This document shows positions 6,928 to 16,100 of a DNA stretch of 45,382 bases, in pieces. This DNA comes from an uncultured Opitutaceae bacterium (GTDB taxonomy: Bacteria > Verrucomicrobiota > Verrucomicrobiia > Opitutales > Opitutaceae), in contig CAIOZY010000035.1 in the NCBI GenBank assembly GCA_903862935.1, forward strand, positions 1 through 45,382. The letters run 5' to 3'. Position 1 is the first letter of the stretch; every line of letters starts with the position of its first letter. The notes below the pieces were generated by a model, which saw nothing but the letters and a program-made list of their open reading frames with translations, was not told the DNA's origin and ran no database searches. A program made the position numbers and the translations under genes.

Positions 6928-8312
6928 GCAGCCCGTCCTTCGTTGTCTGCTCCCACGACCTGGAGCCGCCCCCGACCCGGCACCGGCCTAATTCGCCCTT
7001 TGAGGGGCTCCGAGATGCCGAGGCGCCGATAAAATTTCTCCGAATCTGCTGCGCCCTGCTGCTCGGGCTTGCCCTGCCCCTGTTCTGCGCGGCGACGACC
7101 TACACCTGGAACCCCACCTCGGGCACCACGGACAACTGGAGCGCCAACGCCAGCTGGTCGGGCGGCGCGGCGCCCGCGACGGGCAGCGGCTCAAACACGT
7201 TCATCTTTGGCACGGGCTCCTACGGCTCGACCGCCAATATGGACAAAGGCTATACGCTCGGACAGCTCACGTTCTCCGGGGGGACCATGGGCTATTCCAT
7301 AACCGGGACCAACGTCCTGACCCTCAACTCCGGCATCACCCAGTCCTCGGCCTATGACGACTCGATAGCCACCCCCATCACGCTCGGGGGAAACAACACC
7401 TGGCAAACGACGAGCGGCACGCTGACCCTGACCGGGGCGACGAACTTAAACAACAAGACCCTCACGATCAGCAACGGCCTGGTGACCACCGGGGCGTTCT
7501 CGGGGCCGGGGACGATGAACATCAGCAGCGGGGCATCCGTCAGCTGGGGCACATCCTTCAGTGACAACAAACTGACTCTAGCCCTGAACGGCGGCTCGCT
7601 CCTGCTCAATAACACCTCCTACACAATCGGAAACCTCAACGTCACCTCAAACAGCGTGATCGATTTTGGATCCGGGGGTTCCACGCTGAACGTCGCCATC
7701 CTGACGATCAGCGCTGGGGTGACCCTGACGATCAACAACTACGTGTCAGGCAGCGACTCATGGAATGCCACCACCTTCACCGGGTCCACCAAAGGCACAA
7801 CCGGGACAGGGACGGAAACGCAGATTGCCTGGGCCCAGTGGTCCTCGGGGACCACGGAGTGGGACTCTTCCGGCAATATTTACCCGGTGCCGGAGGTCCC
7901 CGGATATGGGTTCATCTTTTCGGCGCTTTCGCTCGTCTTCTGCGGATTCCGGTATCCCGGGGCGCGCCGCCTCGTCCGGGACTCCTGGCGTCGCGCCGTG
8001 CGGGCCATCACCGGTTCCGCCGGCGCAAGGCCGGAGGGGCGGGCTCTCCGCTCCGCAGGGACAAGCGGCCCCGTTCGCCGCGAGGCGGGGTTAAGGGGGA
8101 TCCTGCGGGGCGCGTCCGCGCTGAACGGGATCGCCACACGGGGCCGGGTTCCGCTGCGGCGCACCCCTCCCGGGTCCTTCAAAGGCGCCGCGATCAGGCG
8201 CGCCGGCACAGCCGAGTCCGGCTCGCGATCGGAGGCCCAGCGGCCCCGCCGCCCCCAAGCCGCCCGGGGGTGGTCCCCATTCGTGGAGATGGGGAGCAGG
8301 CCGGTTTGCTGA
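6912..8312 (+). CDS. PEP-CTERM-like exported beta-strand protein, apparently decaying
   Basis: The body, from about residue 60, is a Thr/Ser/Gly/Asn-rich repetitive beta-strand protein like autotransporter-associated strand proteins of Verrucomicrobia (TYTWNPTSGTTDNWS, then a ladder of LTL/TIS strands). It ends in VPEVPGYGFIFSALSLVFCGF followed by Arg residues, a divergent PEP-CTERM sorting signal: motif, membrane helix, basic tail. Two things are odd. The signal peptide begins IKFLRICCALLLGLALPLF, encoded from an ATA codon where ATG would be expected, so the nearest standard start is 6912, about 40 residues too early and inside a repeat. The frame also runs about 120 Arg-rich residues past the sorting signal. 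It may be a pseudogene, or it may start at ATA. Export and cell-surface anchoring are inferred from the sorting signal. Confidence 0.6.
   Translation: MKPNARSPSFVVCSHDLEPPPTRHRPNSPFEGLRDAEAPIKFLRICCALLLGLALPLFCAATTYTWNPTSGTTDNWSANASWSGGAAPATGSGSNTFIFGTGSYGSTANMDKGYTLGQLTFSGGTMGYSITGTNVLTLNSGITQSSAYDDSIATPITLGGNNTWQTTSGTLTLTGATNLNNKTLTISNGLVTTGAFSGPGTMNISSGASVSWGTSFSDNKLTLALNGGSLLLNNTSYTIGNLNVTSNSVIDFGSGGSTLNVAILTISAGVTLTINNYVSGSDSWNATTFTGSTKGTTGTGTETQIAWAQWSSGTTEWDSSGNIYPVPEVPGYGFIFSALSLVFCGFRYPGARRLVRDSWRRAVRAITGSAGARPEGRALRSAGTSGPVRREAGLRGILRGASALNGIATRGRVPLRRTPPGSFKGAAIRRAGTAESGSRSEAQRPRRPQAARGWSPFVEMGSRPVC
8273..8298 (+). repeat. Conserved 5' element, copy 2
   Basis: This second copy of the CCCCATTYGTGGAGATGGG element forms a perfect TCCCCAT/ATGGGGA stem (8274-8280 with 8289-8295) around 8 bases. 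It ends 34 bases before the STAS-like gene. It overlaps the Arg-rich tail of the preceding frame, which argues that this tail is not natural coding sequence. Confidence 0.55.
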
Positions 8313-8332
8313 CAGCCTGCGGGCGGCCTGCA

Positions 8333-8716
8333 ATGCTGGAACCCTTCACCTACCTCAGGCCCTCCGACACGCTGGTGCTCACCTTCCCGGGCGCCCTGCA
8401 CAAAAGGCACCTCACCCGGGCAGGCCTGGCGCTCAAGGTCGTGTCGGCAGCCTGCCCGAAAGCCCGCATCCTCCACGACTACTCCCACATTCAGGGAAGG
8501 AGGATTGGGCGCGAGGACCTGTATCTGGAGATCGAGCGCCACGTTGAGTCCGCCCCGAAGGGGCGGCAGGCGTTCGTCGTTTCGTGGCCGACCCTGGAGG
8601 GGTTGATCCTCTTTCTGCTTACCCGGAATCGACGCCACCTCAGGATCTTCACGGAGAGGTCGGCGGCGCTGGCCTGGTTGAATGAAGGCGTCGCCCCCGG
8701 GAAGCGGATCCGCTGA
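8333..8716 (+). CDS. SpoIIAA/STAS-like protein
   Basis: A 127-residue cytoplasmic protein. Its layout resembles SpoIIAA-like STAS domains: an early strand LVLTFPG, a central ARILHDYSHIQG strand and helix, then DLYLEIERHVES, and a closing HLRIFTERSAALAWLNEG that matches the usual final helix. It lacks an obvious phosphorylatable Ser/Thr after the central strand. The start at ATG 8333 follows the conserved 5' element. The receiver-only protein begins 37 bases after its stop, so both may belong to one signalling unit. The family assignment comes from pattern only and is moderate. Confidence 0.5.
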   Translation: MLEPFTYLRPSDTLVLTFPGALHKRHLTRAGLALKVVSAACPKARILHDYSHIQGRRIGREDLYLEIERHVESAPKGRQAFVVSWPTLEGLILFLLTRNRRHLRIFTERSAALAWLNEGVAPGKRIR

Positions 8717-8753
8717 CCGGCGCCTTCCCCTCCGCGCCAGACCCGAGCCCGAC

Positions 8754-9164
8754 GTGAAATCCCCAGACGGGCCCCGCCGCATCCTCGTACTTGAGCACGA
8801 CCCGAGGAGGCTCGGCTTTGTCACCGAGTGGCTGGATCGGGCGGGCTATGTCACGGCAACGGGCCTTGAGGGACTGGAAGGTTCCGACGGGCCTGCTCGG
8901 GCCCGGCCGGAACTGATCATCATGGACTTCGCTATGCCCCACGGCGAGAGCCTTGAGATGATCGAATTGCTCCGGGATGACGGCCGCTTTCGTGAGGCGC
9001 CGATCATCGTTCTTTCCTACTTCGACGACCCCAGTCACCGGGAGCGCGGGAAGACGCTGGGCGTGGCTGCATGCCTGAGGAAGCCGTGCAGCTTCCGGGA
9101 AATCCGGGATGCGATAAGCAGGCTTCAGTCGGGGCCCCCTCACGAGGTGACCAGCTGCACCTGA
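8754..9164 (+). CDS. Receiver-only response regulator
   Basis: A stand-alone receiver domain of 136 residues from a GTG start at 8754. The in-frame ATG at 8682 would overlap the preceding gene. The acidic pocket is represented by LEHD, phospho-acceptor Asp58 lies in LIIMDFAMP, the conserved Ser is in IVLSYFDD, and Lys110 is in CLRKPC. No output domain follows, so it would act through protein contacts, like CheY- or Spo0F-type proteins. No kinase lies next to it. The STAS-like protein upstream is a possible functional neighbour. Confidence 0.8.
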   Translation: MKSPDGPRRILVLEHDPRRLGFVTEWLDRAGYVTATGLEGLEGSDGPARARPELIIMDFAMPHGESLEMIELLRDDGRFREAPIIVLSYFDDPSHRERGKTLGVAACLRKPCSFREIRDAISRLQSGPPHEVTSCT

Positions 9165-9178
9165 GGGGCCCCTCAGGG
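9161..9178 (+). terminator. Palindrome at the end of the receiver gene
   Basis: CTGAGGGG and CCCCTCAG form a perfect 16-bp palindrome overlapping the receiver stop codon. There is no T-tract, so it may be a weak terminator or an RNA 3' end. Confidence 0.35.
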
Positions 9179-9229
9179 TTAACAGGTAATGCGGTTGGTC
9201 AGAGGCATGAGCCGCTGATAGGATCGAGG

Positions 9230-9560
9230 TTATGCTACACCGGTATCGCTCTGCATAGCAGATACTCCGTGGCGTGCACGAGGGACGCCTCTGGCGGAAT
9301 CGTTAAGGAAGTCCGCATCGACAGCGCTCCCGAAGCTTATCCGGGGTACTTTGGAGCGCTTTCCGAAACGAGCCGGGGGGGTATGGAAGGGCCCTGGGGC
9401 TGGCTCCTCGATGTGCCCCAGGAGCTCGAGCGATTGGGCGAGGTCGTCTTGACCGGCCCCGGCAGGACCCGCATCAGTGCCGACCCTCAGATCTCGACCG
9501 ACAAGCTCGATCGCGGTGCTCGCTGCCGCGCGGGCAGCTTGTCGCACGAGACAGCGCACT
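9230..9560 (+). pseudogene. IS110-family transposase remnant
   Basis: The frame matches the N-terminal DEDD part of IS110-type transposases. The run YTGIALHSRYSVACTRD corresponds to the usual YVGIDVHK region but has Ala in place of the first catalytic Asp. Further matches are GGIVKEVRID, MEGPWGWLLDV, EVVLTGPGRTRISAD and STDKLDR. There is no start codon, and homology fades after about 9560, where the frame may shift. The C-terminal domain with its catalytic Ser is not recognisable. IS110 elements lack typical terminal inverted repeats, so I cannot set the element's ends. Confidence 0.65.
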
Positions 9561-9699
9561 CAGCGACAACCAAGCCGTACCGACACTCGGGCAAGCCGGG
9601 TGGTTCTGATAACGTCGGCCCCGAGTTCAATCGGTGCAAAGCCATCAGCGCGGCGACCGCGGCACTCCGCGGCGCCGTCCTTCTGGGACACAGGAGTGG

Positions 9700-10107
9700 A
9701 GGGCGAACTCCGGTTCATATCTCCATTACCGTAATTAATGAGATGTATAAATACTTATATCTGAGAATAAGTACTTATAAAGGCTCATTCGCAAGAGAAC
9801 GACCCATAGCGACAACTACCTAATTCTTGCGAAAAACAGTCACCCGAAGGCCTTGCGCATTGCTACGCCACGCAGGACATACCTGCAGCGTTCCAAACAT
9901 CGAATTCGCATGAATCCCATCGCCTCCAGTCCAGGCACCTGCACCGGCCCTTTCCAGGCGCCCGTGGCTTTGCAGCGCGGTACCGCGGGGTCCCCCGCTG
10001 CCTGCGCCGACCATCTGCATCCCCAATGCTGTGAGGACAGCTTGCCGGGTGGACGCTCGAAAGGAGGCGTCCTGCTGAGCCATGCGTGTCGCAGCCGCTC
10101 TATCCCC
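9700..10107 (+). promoter_or_regulatory. AT-rich control region and leader of the giant protein
   Basis: This abrupt AT-rich island sits in G+C-rich DNA. It contains a 12-bp palindrome, ATAAGTACTTAT (9767-9778), a repeated TACTTATA, and a 9-bp inverted repeat, TTCGCAAGA (9788-9796) with TCTTGCGAA (9825-9833). It probably holds the promoter and structured leader of the gene starting at 10108. The frame is open upstream to 9853, but that stretch lacks protein-like composition. Confidence 0.45.
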
Positions 10108-13100
10108 ATGACGCCCCTAATCCGGAGATTCTTCGCAGGGTTCGCCGCGTGCAGTCTCCTTGCAACAGCGCTGCTCGGGCAGTCGATCGCGCTGTCGGGG
10201 GGCGGCCTTTCGTCAATAACCGCCGGAGCCTCGGCCACGGTCGTTGACTCGCAACTTACCGTGAACTCGTCGAGCACGATCCCGGGCGCCACGGTCAACA
10301 TCGCCTCGGGATTCAACTCCGGCGATGTGCTGGCCGTGAACGTGGGCAGCTCGTCGATGACAGCCAGCTATGACTCGACCAAAGGGACCCTGACGCTGAC
10401 GGGTTCGGTGACCAGTGCCGTACTCCAGACGGTGCTTCGCACCGTGACGTTCAAGCCGTCCGCCGCCACGGGAATCCGGACTATCACCTTCGCGCTGGGA
10501 TCGGCCGTCGCCTATGCCGGCACGGGGCACTTTTATCAGTACATAAGTTATTCGGGCACGTGGGACCAGGCGAAGGCCGATGCGGCCTCGCGATCCTACC
10601 TGGGCGTGCAGGGCTATCTTGCGACCATAACATCGAAGGCGGAGAACGACTTTATCACGGCCAAGCTCTCAGGGGACGGCTGGATCGGCTGCCGGGCCAA
10701 CACCGTCACCGACTGGAGCACCCGGTATTGGTACTGGGACACGGGCCCCGAGGCGGGCACCAAATTCTGCACCAACACCGCAGCCGCATATACCGTCCCA
10801 GTCAACGGTGGGTACACCAATTGGGCCTCCGGGGAGCCGAACGACTACAACAACACCGAGTATCTCGGGGAGATCTATTTCGCCGACGGCGGCACCTGGA
10901 ACGACCTGCCCAACACCAGGAGCCTGAGCGGCTATGTCATCGAATACGGCGGGATGAGTTCCAACGACACCGCGGCCCTGAGCTCGAGCCAGAGCGTGAC
11001 GGTCGGAGTGAACCTGCCCGTCATCACCTCCCCGAGCGCGACCAACCTCGCCAGCACCTCAGCGACCCTGGGCGGCACCATCACCTCGGATGGCGGATAC
11101 TCGATCACAGGCAGGGGGGTTGTCTATGCCCTCTCGACGGTCAATGCGAACCCGCAGATCGGGGGCGCCGGAGTCACCCAGAAGGCGGACGCTTCGGCCT
11201 CGGCGGGGGTCTTCAACGAGTCGGTGACGGGGCTGACCCCGGGCGCAACCTACTCCTTTGCCGCCTACGCGACGAACGCCGGAGGGACGGTCTACACGGG
11301 CAGCTCCATGTTCACGTGCCCCACGGCGCCGACCGTGACGACGCCGACAAACTCGGGCGTGTCCTCCACCAGCGCCACTCTGGGCGGCACGGTGACGAGC
11401 GACGGGGGCGCGGCCGTGACGGCGCGGGGCGTGGTCTATGCGCCGACGGCAACCAACACTAACCCGAAGGTCGGCGGCACGGGCGTGACCGCGGTCACCG
11501 GCACGGGCACGACGGGTGTCTTCACGGTGAGCGCGAGCGGGCTGGCCGCCGGCACGTCCTACACCTATGCAGCCTACGCGACGAACAGCGTCGGCACCGC
11601 CTACTCGGCTACCGGCACTTTTACGACGACGAACCCTCCGGTGGTGAGTTCGGTGGGCGTGCCGTCGGGCGCCACCTATATCGCGGGCCAGACCCTCGAC
11701 TTTACCGTCACCTGGAGTAAGAGCGTCACTGTCACGGGTTCCCCGCAGCTGGCGCTGACGGTCGGGGCGGCTACGGTGTACGCCACCTACCTGTCCGGAA
11801 GCGGCACCACCTCCCTGGTGTTCCGCTACACTGTTCAGGCGGGCGATGCCGACGCGGACGGGATCGCGGTCGGCGCCCTCAGTCTGAACGGAGGAACCGT
11901 GAACGATGGGTCGGGCAACGCCGCGACCCTCACCCTCAACAGCGTCGGGTCAACGGCGGGAGTCCTCGTCGATGCGGTCGCGCCGACCGTGGCCTCGGTG
12001 GGGGTCCCGTCCAGCGGGACCTATATCGCCGGCCAGAATCTGGACTTCACGGTCAACTGGAGCAAGGGCGTCACTGTGACCGGCGCACCGCAGCTGGCGC
12101 TGACGATCGGCAGTGCGACAGTTTACGCCGCCTATGTGTCCGGCAGCGGGACGACCGCCCTGGTGTTCCGCTACACCGTGGCCCCGGGCGATCGCGACGC
12201 TGACGGGATCGCCGTCGGCTCCCTCGGCCTGAACGGCGGAACGATCAAGGACAGTCCCGGCAACGCCGCGACCCTCACCCTCAACAGCGTCGGGTCAACG
12301 ACGGGAGTCCTCGTCGATGCGGTCGTGCCGACCGTGACCTCGGTGGGTGTGCCCACCAACGGCACCTATATCGCCGCCCAGAACCTCGACTTCACGCTCG
12401 CCTGGAGCAAGGCGGTCGTCGTGACCGGGTCGCCCCGGGTGGCGCTGACGGTCGGGGCGGCGACCGTGTACGCCACCTACCGGTCCGGAAGCGGCACCAC
12501 TTCCCTGGTGTTCCGCTACACCGTGGCGGCGGGCGATGCCGATGCGGACGGGATCGCGGTCGGCGCCCTCGGGCTGAACGGCGGCTCAATCAAGGACAAC
12601 CCCGGCAACGCCGCGACCCTCACCCTTAACAGCGTCGGGTCAACGGCCGGAGTCCTCGTCGATGCGGTCGCGCCGACCGTGGCCTCGGTGGGCGTGCCGG
12701 CCGGGGGCAGCTACACCGCGGGCCAGGCTCTGGACTTCACCGTCCACTGGACGAAGAATGTGACCGTCACCGGAACGCCGCAGCTGGCGCTGACGGTCGG
12801 GGCGGCGACGGTGTACGCCACCTACCTGTCGGGCAGCGGCACCACTTCCCTGGTGTTCCGCTACACCGTGGCGGCCGGCGACACGGCGGCGAGCGGCATC
12901 ACCGTGGCCTCGCCCCTCGATCTGAACGGCGGCACGATCGCCGATGGGGCGACCAATGCCGCGGCGCTCACGTTCACCCCGCCCTCGGCCTCGGGCGTCC
13001 AGGTCGACACGACCGCCCCGGCCGTCTCCTCGATATCCCGGCAGAACCCGGTCGAGGCGGCAACGGGCGCCTTCTCGGTCACCTACCGGGTGACCTTCAG

Positions 13101-16100
13101 CGAGGCGGTCGCCGGCGTCTCCTCGGGGGCCTTTTCCACACGGATCGCCCTCGGCGCGGCTCCTGTCAGTGCGGTGAGCGCCGTCTCCTCTTCGGTCTAC
13201 GATGTGACCGTCGACACACGGAATGCCTCCGGCACCCTGCGGCTCGACCTCAAGGGCAGCGGAACCGGCATCACGGACCTGGCGGGCAATGCGGTCGCCG
13301 GCGGCTACACGGGCGGCGACGCCTACACGATCAACACGGCCTTCTCCTACACGCAGAACTTCGACGGGAAGAGCACCGCCGACCTTGTGGCTGACAGTTG
13401 GCTCATAGCGGGTAACGCCACCGTCACCAGCGACCATCTCCGGCTCACGACCGCCACGAACGCGCAGATGGGGTCGGCCATCTACAACCTCGCGTTTCGG
13501 GCCGCCTTCGGGGTGAACGTCCAGTTCGACTACTACATGGGCGGCGGCACCGGGGCCGACGGGCTGAGCTTCTTCCTGCTCGACGGCGCGCAGGCCTCGC
13601 CCACGGCCGGGGCGCCTGGCGGTGCGCTCGGCTACGCCTACACCGGCTCCGGCACCCCCGGCGCCTCCCAGGCCTACCTCGGGATCGGCTTCGACCGCTT
13701 TGGCAACTTCACCAGCACCTGGGGCGGATCGAGCGGCGGGCTGTTCAATGGCGCAACCCCCAACACAATCGCCGTCCGCGGCCCGGCCACGGCGGTTGGC
13801 AGCATCCAGACCAACGCCGAGTACAAGTTCGTGACCGGCAGCAACGTCTCCTATGCGGTGAGCGGCAACCGGAAGGTGAACCTGACGATCATGCCCGACG
13901 GCAAGCTCACCCTGCGCATCAGCGCCGACGGGGGGGCGACCTGGCGCACGGTCTACAGCGCCTTCGACCTCGCGGCCTCGGGGGCCTTCTCCGGCTACAC
14001 GCAGCCGGCGCTCTTCAAGCTCGGCTTCGCCGCCTCGACCGGGGGTTCGAACAACGAGCACGACATCGACAACCTGGCGATCCGGCAGCCCATAGACCTG
14101 GGCATCGCCTTCACCACCGTCCCCTCCGGCACCCAGAAAGTCGGTGACCCGGTGACCTACGGGCTCACCGTCACCAACTCCGGTCCCAACCTGGACCCGG
14201 CGGCTGCGGTCTCCTACGCGGTCCCCCCGCAGATCACGGGGGTCACCTGGACGGCCTCGGTCGGGGACACCCCGGTCGCCTCCGGCTCGGGAAACACCGT
14301 GAACCCGACCCTCAACCTGGCGAGCGGCGCGACGGCGACGATCACGGTCTCGGGCACCGTCGGCCCCTCTTCAGCCGGCCTCACGCTCGCCCACACGGCC
14401 ACCGTCACGCCGAGCGCGACCTTTGGCGACACGAACCCGGCCGACAACACCGGCACGGCCTCAACCCCGGTCTACGACAAGCCCGCGGTCACGAGCGCCC
14501 TGACCGCCGGGGGCGCCTACGGGAGCGCGTTTTCCTACACGGTCACGGCGAGCAACCTGCCGACGGGTTTCGGCGCCTCGGGGCTGCCCTCGGGGCTCTC
14601 GCTCGACCCCGCAACCGGCGTCATCAGCGGCAGGCCCGCCCAGAGCGGCACGTTCAACGTGGCCCTGACCGGTGCGAACAGCGCCGGCACCGGGGCCGCC
14701 TCCACCCTGGTCCTCACCGTCGCCCCGGTGGCCCTGACGGTCGCCGCCGACCCCCGGACCAAGGTGTACGGCACGGCCGACCCGGCCCTCACCTACAGCG
14801 TGACCTCCGGCAGCCTGGTCGCCGGCGACAGCTTCTCGGGCGGGCTGGACCGCGCCGCAGGGGAGACTGTCGGCACCTATGCAATCACCCGGGGCAGCCT
14901 GAGCGCCGGGGCGAACTACGCCCTAACCTTCACCGGGGCGAACCTGGCGATCACCCCGGCCACGCCGACCATCCTCACCGCGCCGAGCGCGAGCGCGATC
15001 ACGTACCTGCAGACCCTCGGCTCCTCGGCCCTCACCGGCGGGGTCGCGAGTGTCCCGGGCTCGTTCGCCTTCACGACGCCCGCCGCGATGCCCGTCGCTG
15101 GGACCGCCTCGCACGGGGTGATCTTCACCCCGGCGGACACGACCGACTACACGACGGCAACGACCGCAGTGAGCGTGACCGTCGTCAAGGTGATCCCCAC
15201 GATCAGCGTCGCGCCCAGTGCGAGCGCGATCACCTATCTGCAGACGCTCGCCTCGTCGAAGCTTACGGGAGGCACGGCGAACGTCCCCGGCACCTTCGCC
15301 TTCACGAGCCCGGCGACGGCGCCCGGCGCCGGAACGGCCTCCCAGGGGGTGACCTTCACCCCGACGGACCTGGCCGACTGCACCCCTGCGACGACGACCG
15401 TCCCGGTAACGGTCAACAAGGCGACGCCGACCGTCAGCGCGGCGCCGAGCGCAAGCGCGATCACCTTCGGGCAGACCCTCGCCTCCTCGGCCTTGAGCGG
15501 GGGGGCGGCCAGCACGGCGGGAACGTTCGCCTTCACGGCGCCCGCGACGGCGCCGTCTGCGGGAACGGCCTCCCAGGGGGTCACCTTCACCCCGGACGAC
15601 GGGACCGACTACACCACCGCAGCCGCCACGACCCCTGTCACGGTCAACAAGGCGACGCCGACCGTCAGTGTCCCGCCGAGCGCGAGCGCGATCACCTACG
15701 GACAGACGCTAGCCGCCTCGACTTTAAGCGGGGGATCGGCCAGCACGGCGGGAACGTTCGCTTTCACGGCGCCTGCGACGGCGCCGGTTGCGGGGACCGC
15801 CTCCCAGGCGGTGACCTTCACGCCGGCCGACGGGGCCGATTTTAACCCCGCGGCCACGACCGCGGTGGTAAAAGTCAACCGGGCGACCCCGGCGATCATC
15901 TGGGCCGCCCCCGCGGCGATAACCTATGGCACGGCCCTCTCGGCCGCGCAGTTGAAGGCGGCCTCGACTGTCGCCGGGACCTTCACCTACGCCCCCGCAG
16001 GCGGGACGATCCTGGACGCGGGGGCGCAGACTCTGGAGGTGAATTTTACCCCCTCGGACCCGGCCAACTACACGACGGCAAGCGCCTCGGTTTCCCTGGA

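Noticed and set aside
9177-9189. GTTAACAGGTAAT as a fifth LacI-type operator
   Set aside because: The second half fits poorly and the site is far from the locus, next to an unrelated receiver gene.
12640-14061. Long minus-strand open frame inside the giant gene
   Set aside because: It is a shadow of the repetitive plus-strand coding sequence. It carries no domain and no ribosome binding site.
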